From: Paraburkholderia guartelaensis
GTDB lineage: Bacteria; Pseudomonadota; Gammaproteobacteria; Burkholderiales; Burkholderiaceae
Assembly (NCBI RefSeq): GCF_004353905.1
Contig: NZ_SMOD01000002.1
Coordinates: forward strand, 310,001-374,000
Direction of reading: 5' to 3'
Length of the DNA: 64,000 bases
A program made the translations under genes and the position numbers. The notes beneath the pieces were generated by a model, which worked only from the letters and a program-made list of their open reading frames with translations, had not been told where the DNA came from and made no database searches. How positions within the stretch are numbered: position 1 is the first letter of the stretch; each line of letters starts with the position of its first letter. Below are positions 36,222 to 44,311 of the stretch, piece after piece.

Positions 36222-37898
36222 TCAAACGCGGGCAACGTCGAACTGCGCCTTGCTGCCTTTGCCGTAGACCTTGAGCGCGCCTTTCTCGCCCACGGCGTTG
36301 GGCCGGTTGAAGATCCAGTTCTGCCACGCGGAGAGCCGCCCGAAGATGCGCGTTTCCATGGTCTCCGGCCCGTTGAAGCGCAGATTCGCCTCCAGGCCCG
36401 TGAGCGCGTCGGGCGACATGACCGCGCGCTCTTCCAGCGCGAGGCGGATTTCGTCGGACCAGTCGATGTCGTCGGGCGAGGCCGTCACGAGGCCCAGGCG
36501 CTCCGCCTCGACCGGCTTGACCGCTTCGCCGATCTTCGCGCGCACGGCATCGAGTGGTTCGGTTTCCTCATAGAAGCGCCGCGCGAGACGCGATTGATGC
36601 GTGACCATCGGGTAGAGGCCGAAATTCGCTTCCGAGAGCGTGATGGCCGGTTCTTCGTCTTCGTTCGCGGGCAGCGCGGCCATGTACGTTCGGTCCGCAG
36701 CGAACGCGAGTTCGGCGAAGGTGCCGGCGAAGCATGAGCCCGGCTCGATTAGCGCAAACAGCGAACGCGAAGAGACATCGATGCGCGCCAGCGTGCGGCG
36801 CAGCATGCCGATGGTCTCGCGCACGAACCAGTGGTCGCGGTGCGCGAGCAGCGCGGCGTCGGCAGCGAGTACGGTGCGTGCGTCGCCTGCGGTCTTCAGA
36901 ATCCACGTGCCTATGTCGAGCTCGTTGGTGCGCATGGAGAGGATGGCGTCATCCAGCTCGCGCGCGAACTGCAGCGGCCACCACGACGCACCGGCGGCGA
37001 CGATTGATTCGATATCCGAAACAGGTGCCGCGGCGGGTGCTTTCGCCGTGAACGTCGCGGTGCGCTTCGTGCGGTCGATCGTGACATCGACAGTGGCGTA
37101 GCTCAGACCACCGTCGTGCTCCACGCGTTCGATGCGCGGGAGCGCAATGCCCTGCGCGTCTGCGGGACGATCGCTCGCGGCGGCCAGTTCGAGCGCGCGC
37201 GCCTGCACGGCCTGGCCGAACTGGTTCGGCTTCACGACTTCATCCACGAGGCGCCAGGCTTTCGCGCGCTCGCCGCGAATGCCTTCCACCACGGTGCAGA
37301 AGATATCGGCGCGGTCGTGGCGCACCTTGCGCTTGTCGGTGAGACGCGTGAGGCCACCCGTGCCGGGCAGCACGCCGAGCAGCGGCACTTCCGGCAGCGC
37401 CACCGACGACGACCGGTCGTCCACGAGCATGATTTCGTCACAGGCGAGCGCGAGTTCGTAACCGCCTCCGGCACACGCGCCGTTCACGGCCGCAATGAAT
37501 TTCAGGCCCGAATGGCGCGACGAATCTTCCATACCGTTGCGCGTTTCGTTGGTGAACTTGCAGAAGTTGACCTTCCAGGCATGAGTGGAGAGGCCGAGCA
37601 TGAAGATGTTGGCGCCCGAGCAGAACACGCGGTCCTTCAGGCTGGTCAGGACGACCGTGCGGACTTCCGGATGCTCGAAGCGGATGCGCTGGAGGGCATC
37701 GTGCAGTTCGATATCGACGCCGAGGTCGTACGAGTTCAGCTTCAGCTTGTAGCCGTCGCGAATGCCGCCGTCTTCGGCGATATCGATGCCGAGTGTCGCC
37801 ACCGCGCCGTTGAACGTGAGCTTCCAGTGCCGGTACTGCGAGGGATCGGTGCGGTAATCGACCCGCTGCGGGGCGACGGCGGTTTCGGCTGCGGCCAT
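36222..37898 (-). CDS. boxC: 2,3-epoxybenzoyl-CoA dihydrolase BoxC
   Basis: Ring-cleaving hydrolase that converts the epoxide to 3,4-dehydroadipyl-CoA semialdehyde and formate. The 558 residues carry an N-terminal crotonase domain with FCSGANIFMLG and GACAGGGYELALACDE, and a diverged second crotonase-like half, as in known BoxC. CAGGAG lies 6 nt upstream of the ATG at 37898. It is the first gene of the boxC-boxB-boxA operon and sits behind a clear promoter with two BoxR-like sites (37931-37982). Confidence 0.95.
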   Translation of the reverse strand: MAAAETAVAPQRVDYRTDPSQYRHWKLTFNGAVATLGIDIAEDGGIRDGYKLKLNSYDLGVDIELHDALQRIRFEHPEVRTVVLTSLKDRVFCSGANIFMLGLSTHAWKVNFCKFTNETRNGMEDSSRHSGLKFIAAVNGACAGGGYELALACDEIMLVDDRSSSVALPEVPLLGVLPGTGGLTRLTDKRKVRHDRADIFCTVVEGIRGERAKAWRLVDEVVKPNQFGQAVQARALELAAASDRPADAQGIALPRIERVEHDGGLSYATVDVTIDRTKRTATFTAKAPAAAPVSDIESIVAAGASWWPLQFARELDDAILSMRTNELDIGTWILKTAGDARTVLAADAALLAHRDHWFVRETIGMLRRTLARIDVSSRSLFALIEPGSCFAGTFAELAFAADRTYMAALPANEDEEPAITLSEANFGLYPMVTHQSRLARRFYEETEPLDAVRAKIGEAVKPVEAERLGLVTASPDDIDWSDEIRLALEERAVMSPDALTGLEANLRFNGPETMETRIFGRLSAWQNWIFNRPNAVGEKGALKVYGKGSKAQFDVARV

Positions 37899-37930
37899 GA
37901 GCGTCTCCTGTCTACACATCGTTTCAATGA

Positions 37931-37982
37931 ACGATAGTGCAATGGAATGCTCATGTAAAGCACATTAGTGCATTTTAATGCA
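37931..37982 (-). promoter_or_regulatory. box operon promoter with two BoxR-like operators
   Basis: On the minus strand TTTACA (-35, 37954-37959), 17 bp, TATCGT (-10, 37931-37936), giving a leader of about 26 nt to boxC. Site A, TGCA-N6-TGCA (37969-37982), lies just upstream of the -35. Site B, TGCA-N6-TGCT (37938-37951), lies in the spacer. The centres are 31 bp apart, about three helical turns. TGCA repeats are the published recognition element for the BzdR/BoxR family as I recall. Repression lifted by benzoyl-CoA is expected. Confidence 0.7.
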
Positions 37983-38024
37983 TGAAAGGGGTAAACCCGC
38001 GATGCCGCAGCCCTCGCCCGCCAC

Positions 38025-38981
38025 TTACTCGATGCGGGGCGCCTCCGCGGCCAGCCGGGCGGCAAGCCGATCGCGCAGTTGCAGGTACGCGTCGGCGAGC
38101 GTCTTTTCGCTGGTGTCGAAGGTCATGTCGGCGCGGCCATACAGTTCGCTGCGGCCGGCCAGGATGCGTTTGAGGTCGTCCATCGCCTCGCTGTTGCCCG
38201 AGTTGCCCGACATGGGCCGCAGGTCGCCCTGCGCCACGACGCGGCGCATGTGCTCTTCAGGCGCGGCCTGCAGCCAGACCGTGAAGCAATGCGCGAGCAG
38301 CACGTTGAACGTGGCGGGCTCGGAAACGAGGCCGCCCGGGGAGGCGATCACGGCGCGAGGATGCTCCGCGATCACGGCCTCCAGCGCCCGGTGCTCGTAG
38401 CGGCGATAAGCGCTCGCGCCATACAGCGAATGGATCTCCGAAGGGGGACAGCCCGCCAGCTGTTCGATCACCCGCGTCAGCTCGACGAACGGCACCTTCA
38501 GCTCCTGCGCGAGCATGCGCCCGAGCGTGGACTTGCCCGCGCCGCGCAGGCCGATGAGCGCGATGCGCTCGTTGCGGTGCGGGTCGGCGCTAGTGTGCGA
38601 GAACATCTCGGCGAGCGCCACGCGCGCGCGCTGCAAGGCAGCCGGATCGCGCCCCTGCAGCAACTCGCGGATCAGGAGCCATTCCGCCGACGAGGTCGTG
38701 ACGTCGCCGATCACCTCGGCGAGCGGGCAGTTCAGCGTGGTCGCGATCTGCCGCAACACCAGCACGGAGGCATTCCCCACCCCGGACTCCAGATTCGCCA
38801 GATGCCGCTCCGAGAGCCCGGTTTCCGCCGCCAGCGTCTTGCGCGTCATGCCGCGCCGCGCGCGCAACATGCGAACGCGCTCGCCCATGGCGGTCAGGAA
38901 CGGATCGCGTTCGGTGCGCTCGCCGCGCGAGGCGTCGTCGGCGGCTTCCGCTGGCGGCTCGGCAATGTAAGTTTGCTTCAT
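38025..38981 (-). CDS. boxR: BoxR-family regulator: XRE helix-turn-helix fused to a shikimate kinase-like domain
   Basis: A 318-residue repressor that senses benzoyl-CoA. The N-terminal XRE domain (about 33-90) has RKTLAAETGLSERHLANLE. The C-terminal part is a shikimate-kinase-like domain with Walker A GLRGAGKST (144-152), the BzdR/BoxR architecture. The ATG at 38981 is chosen because the protein then matches the family in length and sits 24 nt from a predicted transcription start; a longer opening reaching 39527 runs into the divergent ligase gene. Its promoter overlaps the ligase promoter, so BoxR binding at TGCATTTT (39028-39035) could control both. Confidence 0.93.
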   Translation of the reverse strand: MKQTYIAEPPAEAADDASRGERTERDPFLTAMGERVRMLRARRGMTRKTLAAETGLSERHLANLESGVGNASVLVLRQIATTLNCPLAEVIGDVTTSSAEWLLIRELLQGRDPAALQRARVALAEMFSHTSADPHRNERIALIGLRGAGKSTLGRMLAQELKVPFVELTRVIEQLAGCPPSEIHSLYGASAYRRYEHRALEAVIAEHPRAVIASPGGLVSEPATFNVLLAHCFTVWLQAAPEEHMRRVVAQGDLRPMSGNSGNSEAMDDLKRILAGRSELYGRADMTFDTSEKTLADAYLQLRDRLAARLAAEAPRIE

Positions 38982-39011
38982 CTTAGGGAATCCCTGAACC
39001 CGTGTTTGTGT

Positions 39012-39050
39012 ACTATAGTGCTTGACATGCATTTTGCTAACGGCTAATTT
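39012..39050. promoter_or_regulatory. Overlapping divergent promoters of boxR and the benzoate-CoA ligase
   Basis: Plus strand: TTGACA (39022-39027), 17 bp, TAATTT (39045-39050), for the ligase. Minus strand: TTAGCA (39035-39040), 17 bp, TATAGT (39012-39017), for boxR. A single TGCATTTT (39028-39035), shared with box-operon site A, sits in both spacers. TGCT half-sites flank it with off-standard spacing, so the operator is a degenerate one. Confidence 0.65.
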
Positions 39051-39110
39051 TCCGCGAAAAGGTTGATCGACGACAAATCCGATCGAATCAGACTGAGCGG
39101 AGACAACACC

Positions 39111-40712
39111 GTGCCAATCCCAGCAGCGTCGCCGGAATACACCGCGGCCGTGCCGCCGCCCGCGCAATTCAACTTCGCCGCGCACCTGTTCTCGCTCAAC
39201 GCCGCGCGCGCCGCGAAGACCGCTTATATCGACGACACGCTCGCGCTGAACTACGGCGAACTCGAAACGCAGGCCCGCCGCTTCGCGGCCGCCATGCGCG
39301 CGGTGGGCGTCCACACGGAAGAACGCGTTCTGCTCGTGATGCTCGACACCGTCGAGCTGCCGATTGCGTTTCTCGGCGCGCTCTATGCCGGTATCGTGCC
39401 GGTGGTCGTCAACACGCTGCTCACACCGGCCGACTATGTGTATATGCTCACGCACAGCCGCGCGCGCGTGGTGATCGCGTCGGGCGCGGTGCTGCCCGCC
39501 GTGAGCGCCGCGCTGGCCGAAGCGCAATGTGAGGACTGCCAGTTAATCGTTTCGCAGCCTGCTTCCCGGTCGGTTCCGCATGAACCACAAAGCGTCCTCG
39601 CCGATCTGATCGCGCGCGCCGAACCCGCCCCGCGCGCGGCGCAAACGGGCGGCGACGACATCGCGTTCTGGCTCTACTCATCGGGATCGACGGGCAAGCC
39701 CAAAGGCACGGTGCATACGCACGCCAATCTCTACTGGACCGTCGAGACCTACGCGAAGCCCATTCTCGGCATACGCGAAAACGACATCGTCTTTTCGGCG
39801 GCCAAGCTGTTCTTCGCCTATGGCCTCGGCAACGGCCTTTCGTTTCCGCTCTCGGTAGGCGCCACCACGATCCTGATGGCCGAACGCCCCACTGCCAACG
39901 CCGTATTCGCGCGCCTCGTGCAGCACCGGCCTACGGTGTTCTACGGTGTGCCCACGCTCTACGCGAGCATGATGGCTTCGCCCAGCCTGCCCGCACGCGC
40001 CGACGTCGCGCTGCGAGTGTGCACGTCCGCGGGCGAAGCGCTGCCGCGTGAAGTGGGCGAGCGCTTTAGGGAGCATTTCGGCAGCGACATTCTCGACGGC
40101 CTCGGCTCCACGGAAATGCTGCACATCTTTCTCTCGAACCGGCCAGGCGCGGTCGAATACGGCACCACGGGCCGCCCCGTGCCCGGCTACGAAATCGAAC
40201 TGCGCGACGAGACCGGCGCGCTCGTGCCCGACGGCGAGATCGGCGACCTCTTCATCCGCGGACCGAGCGCGGCCGTGATGTACTGGTGCAATCGCGAGAA
40301 GTCGCGCGCGACCTTCCTCGGCGACTGGGTGAAAAGCGGCGACAAGTACCGGCGCCTGCCGGGCGGCGCCTATGTCTATGCGGGCCGCAGCGACGACATG
40401 CTCAAGGTGAGCGGCCAGTATGTCTCGCCCATCGAAGTGGAAATGGTCCTCATGCAGCACGACGCGGTGCTCGAAGCGGCCGTGATCGGCGTCGATCAGG
40501 GCGGCCTCGTGAAGACCTGTGCGTTCGTCGTCCTCAAGCAAACGGCAGTGGAAACTTCGCACAACGCGTTGGCCGAGCAGTTGAAGGCGTTCGTGAAAAC
40601 ACGGCTCGCGCCGCACAAGTATCCGCGCGACATTCTGTTCGTCGACGATCTGCCGAAAACGGCGACCGGTAAAATCCAGCGTTTCCGTCTGCGTCAGCAG
40701 TTTCAGTCGTGA
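39111..40712 (+). CDS. bclA: Benzoate-CoA ligase
   Basis: AMP-forming ligase that activates benzoate to benzoyl-CoA, the entry step of the box pathway. The 533 residues contain the P-loop-like YSSGSTGKPKG (about residues 188-198), GLGSTEMLHIFLSN, YAGRSDDMLKVSGQYVSP and the C-terminal catalytic lysine in KTATGKIQRFRL. The start is taken as GTG at 39111, with GGAG 8 nt upstream; a TTG at 39063 is only 6 nt from the expected transcription start and lacks a ribosome site. The hydrolase gene follows with overlap. Family relatives accept fluorobenzoates or aminobenzoates, so substrate range may be wider. Confidence 0.93.
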   Translation: MPIPAASPEYTAAVPPPAQFNFAAHLFSLNAARAAKTAYIDDTLALNYGELETQARRFAAAMRAVGVHTEERVLLVMLDTVELPIAFLGALYAGIVPVVVNTLLTPADYVYMLTHSRARVVIASGAVLPAVSAALAEAQCEDCQLIVSQPASRSVPHEPQSVLADLIARAEPAPRAAQTGGDDIAFWLYSSGSTGKPKGTVHTHANLYWTVETYAKPILGIRENDIVFSAAKLFFAYGLGNGLSFPLSVGATTILMAERPTANAVFARLVQHRPTVFYGVPTLYASMMASPSLPARADVALRVCTSAGEALPREVGERFREHFGSDILDGLGSTEMLHIFLSNRPGAVEYGTTGRPVPGYEIELRDETGALVPDGEIGDLFIRGPSAAVMYWCNREKSRATFLGDWVKSGDKYRRLPGGAYVYAGRSDDMLKVSGQYVSPIEVEMVLMQHDAVLEAAVIGVDQGGLVKTCAFVVLKQTAVETSHNALAEQLKAFVKTRLAPHKYPRDILFVDDLPKTATGKIQRFRLRQQFQS

Positions 40713-41548
40713 CAGCGACAAGCGCCATGAACGAAAGCGAATTCGCCGATCTGCCCGCCACGTCTGGGCGCGATGCGCTGCGCATCGAATATCGCTGGAT
40801 CGGCGCGGCCGCCAGCGATGCGCCGCTCGCCGTGTTCCTGCACGAGGGTCTCGGCTCGATTGCGATGTGGAAGGACTGGCCCGCTGCGCTTTGCGAGCGC
40901 CTCGGCATGCGCGGGCTCGTCTATTCGCGCCCGGGTTATGGGGGTTCCACACCGCGCGCGCAAGGCGTGAAATGGCCGGTCGATTTCATGTCGGCGCAGG
41001 CGCGCGATGTTTTACCTGCGCTGCTCGACGCACTCGGCGTAAGCGCTGGCGAACGCAAACGCATGTGGCTGATCGGTCATAGCGACGGCGCATCGATCGC
41101 CCTGCTCTACGCCGCCGCTTTCCCCGAAGCGCTCGCGGGCGCGGTGGCGATTGCGCCGCACGTGTTCGTCGAAGACATTTCGGTCGAAAGCATCGGCGAG
41201 GCGAAGGTTGCGTACGAAACGACCCGCCTGCGCGAAAAACTCGCGCGCTATCACGACGATGTCGATTCCGCGTTCTACGGCTGGAACGATATCTGGCTCG
41301 ATCCCGCCTTCCGGTCCTGGAACATCGTCGGCGAACTGGCGTCGATTCGCGCGCCGTTGCTCGCCGTACAGGCGCTCGACGACCACTACGGCACCATGGC
41401 GCAAATCGAGGCGATTGGCGCGGCCGTGCCGCACGCGCGCGTCCACGCGCTCGCGCAGGGCGGCCATTCCCCGCATCGCGACGCGCCGCAGACGCTGGAC
41501 GACGTCATCGAGCAATTCATCTGGGCACAGTGGAAGCCCGCGGCCTGA
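40709..41548 (+). CDS. Alpha/beta hydrolase of the box cluster (putative lactonase)
   Basis: A 279-residue alpha/beta-hydrolase. The nucleophile elbow is IGHSDGASIALL (Ser about 117), the oxyanion segment is VFLHEGLGSIAMW and the catalytic His lies in GGHSPHRDAP. A GTG at 40709 overlaps the ligase stop; an ATG at 40727 is an equal alternative, and neither has a strong ribosome site, which suggests translational coupling. Lactone hydrolases occur in benzoyl-CoA epoxidase clusters, where they are proposed to remove a dead-end lactone; that role here is by position. The gap to the next gene is 283 bp. Confidence 0.87.
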   Translation: MTATSAMNESEFADLPATSGRDALRIEYRWIGAAASDAPLAVFLHEGLGSIAMWKDWPAALCERLGMRGLVYSRPGYGGSTPRAQGVKWPVDFMSAQARDVLPALLDALGVSAGERKRMWLIGHSDGASIALLYAAAFPEALAGAVAIAPHVFVEDISVESIGEAKVAYETTRLREKLARYHDDVDSAFYGWNDIWLDPAFRSWNIVGELASIRAPLLAVQALDDHYGTMAQIEAIGAAVPHARVHALAQGGHSPHRDAPQTLDDVIEQFIWAQWKPAA

Positions 41549-41831
41549 ACACACCTCATCGTCCCCGCAACACCCTCCAGCGCGCGTCGAATGCCTCCAA
41601 TCAGGGGCAAATCGATGCACCACGCATAACACACCCCTCCAGCACGGTACCGAAGCCCATCCAAGGCCAAACTAAGGGCCAAACCCGCCTCATCGTTGCA
41701 ATCCTTTGGTGATATTGTCTTTCTTTGCGGGGTGGAGACGGGGTCCGACCACGCGAACCCAACGGCAAAACGGGGCACCAAAAAAGCGAGACGCAAGAAG
41801 ACCGGCCGGAACACGCGCGCCGGCCAGAACG

Positions 41832-43193
41832 ATGAGCGATTCCATCCTGATGAACGTTTCAAGAACCTCGGTGCGACTGAGGCGAGCCTGGGCGTCGATG
41901 CGTCCGCGCTTCGTGCGCGCCTTCGCGCCCGCGCTGCGCAACCTGCAATACGTGAAGCGCCGCATGCGCCCGCTTGCCGTCGTGGCGAGCGTCGGCTTCC
42001 CGCTTTACTACTACGTCTGGAAAGACCTCTTTCCTCAGCCGTATGAAAATCTCACGCTGCGCCTGATCGGCTCGCTTCTGTTCGTGCCGATTCTGGCGTT
42101 CGAGCGCTGGCCCGCCGCGCTGAAAAAGCTGCTGCCGTGGTACTGGTACTTCTGCACGCTCTACGCACTGCCGTTCTTTTTCACGTTCATGCTGCTCAAG
42201 AACAACGGCAATGAAGTGTGGGTGGAGAGCGCGCTGATCGCGGCGTTCGTGATGGTCCTGCTGCTCGACTGGCTCATGCTCGTGCTGCAGTTTCTCGTGG
42301 GCATCAGCCTCGCGGTGATCGCGTATTGCCTCACCACGTACCCCATCGTGCTCGGGCCGAACTACCTCACGCATCTGGCGATCTTTTCGTTTGCGGTGGC
42401 GATCGGCGCGGTGGCCAATTACGATCAGGACCGCATTCAGATCGAACAGGAGCGCGCGATGCTGGCCACGGCGGGCAGCGTGGCGCACGAACTGCGCACA
42501 CCGCTCGTGGCGATACGCGTGGGCGCTGCAGGCCTCATGCGCTATTTGCCCGCGCTGCTCGACACCTATCAACTCGCCCAGCGCAGCCGCTTGCCCGTGC
42601 CTAAAATACGCGTGGCGCATCTGCATTCCCTGCAAGGCGTGGTAGGCCGCATTGAGCAAGAAGCACTGCATTCGAATGCGATCATCGACATGCTGCTCGC
42701 CACGGCGCGCTTCACGGGCGGCAACATGCAAAACGCAACGACGTGTTCGATCGTGCATTGCGTGGAAACCGCGCTCGCGCGTTTTCCGTTTCGCGAAGGC
42801 GACCGGCGTCGGGTAATCTGCAATCTGCGCCCCGATTTCGAATTCCACGGATCCGAGATGCTTACCGTTCACGTGCTCTTCAATCTGCTCAAAAATGCCT
42901 TCCGGCATATGGGCAGCATCGAAGGCGCGCAGATTTCGATTCGTCTTGAATCAGGGCAACGGTCCAATCGTTTGATTTTCAGCGATACGGGCACCGGTAT
43001 TTCCCCTGAGGTATTGCCGCACATCTTCACGCGCTTTTATACTTCGACAACCGCCACCGATGACGTGTCGCTCGGAGCAGGAATCGGGCTGGCATTCTGC
43101 CGCGATGTCATGCAAGCGATGGGTGGAGCAATTAGCTGCTCTTCCGTAAAAGGCGAATATACCGAGTTCGTTTTGACATTCCCTGCGCCATGA
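41832..43193 (+). CDS. lqsS: LqsS/CqsS-like membrane histidine kinase (quorum-sensing receptor)
   Basis: Candidate receptor for an alpha-hydroxyketone signal, 453 residues. Six membrane helices occupy about residues 48-197 with almost no periplasmic loops, the layout of CqsS, LqsS and PhcS sensors. The phospho-acceptor box is SVAHELRTPLVAI (H219), followed by an HATPase with NLLKNAFRHM, DTGTGISPEV and GAGIGLAFC. There is no attached receiver domain, as in LqsS and unlike CqsS. The start at ATG 41832 is the first plausible one; ATG 41850 is possible. The stop overlaps the response regulator ATG by 4 bp. A 283-bp non-coding stretch precedes it. Confidence 0.88.
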   Translation: MSDSILMNVSRTSVRLRRAWASMRPRFVRAFAPALRNLQYVKRRMRPLAVVASVGFPLYYYVWKDLFPQPYENLTLRLIGSLLFVPILAFERWPAALKKLLPWYWYFCTLYALPFFFTFMLLKNNGNEVWVESALIAAFVMVLLLDWLMLVLQFLVGISLAVIAYCLTTYPIVLGPNYLTHLAIFSFAVAIGAVANYDQDRIQIEQERAMLATAGSVAHELRTPLVAIRVGAAGLMRYLPALLDTYQLAQRSRLPVPKIRVAHLHSLQGVVGRIEQEALHSNAIIDMLLATARFTGGNMQNATTCSIVHCVETALARFPFREGDRRRVICNLRPDFEFHGSEMLTVHVLFNLLKNAFRHMGSIEGAQISIRLESGQRSNRLIFSDTGTGISPEVLPHIFTRFYTSTTATDDVSLGAGIGLAFCRDVMQAMGGAISCSSVKGEYTEFVLTFPAP

Positions 43194-44212
43194 CGAAAGC
43201 CATTCAGCCGTTCTCCTATCCGACCACCGTCGCCTTCGTCGACGACAGCGCCGCGTTCCTTTCGAACCTGAGCCTGCAACTCGACCCCGACCTGGCCTTC
43301 CGCCTGTTCAGTTCGCCCTCTGAGGCGCTGAAGTTCCTCAACGGCCGTACGCACGACCGTGCGGCGGAGCCTATCTTCAGCCCTTATCTCGACCGTACTG
43401 AAGAAAACGATGCGCACCAGGTCATCGCCATGCGCGTCGATGCGATACGTAGCCTCGTACATAACGCTTCGCGCTTCGAGTCGGTTTCGGTCGTGGTGGT
43501 CGATTACGACATGCCCGAACTCAACGGCATGGAGTTTTGCCGCCGCATTACCGATCCGTCGATCAGGAAAATCGTGCTGACCGGGAAAGCCGACGAGCAC
43601 GTGGCCGTGAAGAGCTTCAACGAAGGGCTGATCGATCGCTTCATCCGCAAGCATGAAGTCGATGCCGTGGAAACGCTGAATCAGGCGATCGACGATATGC
43701 AGCGCGCTTATTTCGACCGCTGTTGCAGCACGGTGCTCGACGCGCTCGCCGTTTCCGAATATGCCTTCCTCAAGGATCATGCGCTCGCTGCGCACGTGAA
43801 GGGCATCGCCGATTCATTGGGCATCGTCGAGCACTATCTCTCGTACCAACCGCACGGACTCCTGATGTTCGACGGTGTCGGCACCGCCTACCTGCTCGTC
43901 ATTCACACCGACGAATCGCTGCGCGGCGTGCGCGAAATCGCCGTCGAACAAGGTGCGCCCATCAGCTTCCTCGCCGAACTGGACAGCCGTCGCAGCCTGC
44001 CTTATTTCTGGCGCACGGAAGGCTATTACCCGTCACAGTGCATGGAATGGCAGCCGTATATGCACCCCGCATCGGAGTTTCACGGCGACCGCCGTTATCT
44101 CTACGCGGTGGTAAAGAAGCCGGCGGGGCTCGCGCTCGACAACGTGCTGCCCTACGACCGGCATCTCGACCAACTGGACCGCGAGATCCAGGCGGCGTGG
44201 GACTCGCCCTGA
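43190..44212 (+). CDS. lqsR: LqsR-like response regulator with unassigned output domain
   Basis: A 340-residue regulator co-translated with the kinase. The receiver domain has acidic pocket D18-D19 and phospho-acceptor D105 in VVVVDYDMPELNG, with T and K in KIVLTGKADEH. Between the second helix and the phosphorylation strand is an insertion of roughly 40-55 residues, so D105 sits far later than the usual position near 55. The C-terminal 170 residues match no DNA-binding, GGDEF or HD-GYP motif I can see. Length and arrangement fit the LqsR type. It could signal by protein binding, or the C-terminal domain could bind a nucleotide or metal. Confidence 0.85.
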   Translation: MTKAIQPFSYPTTVAFVDDSAAFLSNLSLQLDPDLAFRLFSSPSEALKFLNGRTHDRAAEPIFSPYLDRTEENDAHQVIAMRVDAIRSLVHNASRFESVSVVVVDYDMPELNGMEFCRRITDPSIRKIVLTGKADEHVAVKSFNEGLIDRFIRKHEVDAVETLNQAIDDMQRAYFDRCCSTVLDALAVSEYAFLKDHALAAHVKGIADSLGIVEHYLSYQPHGLLMFDGVGTAYLLVIHTDESLRGVREIAVEQGAPISFLAELDSRRSLPYFWRTEGYYPSQCMEWQPYMHPASEFHGDRRYLYAVVKKPAGLALDNVLPYDRHLDQLDREIQAAWDSP

Positions 44213-44221
44213 TTTACGGCA

Positions 44222-44258
44222 CTGATTGATGGTACGTATTCCTCAAGCTGTCAATCAG
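44222..44258. other. Inverted repeat between the convergent regulator and synthase genes
   Basis: Eight-bp perfect arms CTGATTGA / TCAATCAG separated by 21 nt, just after the regulator stop (44212) and before the synthase end (44312). It may form a hairpin that ends either transcript; there is no T run. Confidence 0.4.
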
Positions 44259-44311
44259 GCGCACCCCACGCTACCGCTGTCTCGCTCCACGCCGGCTCAA
44301 TCGCGCACGGC

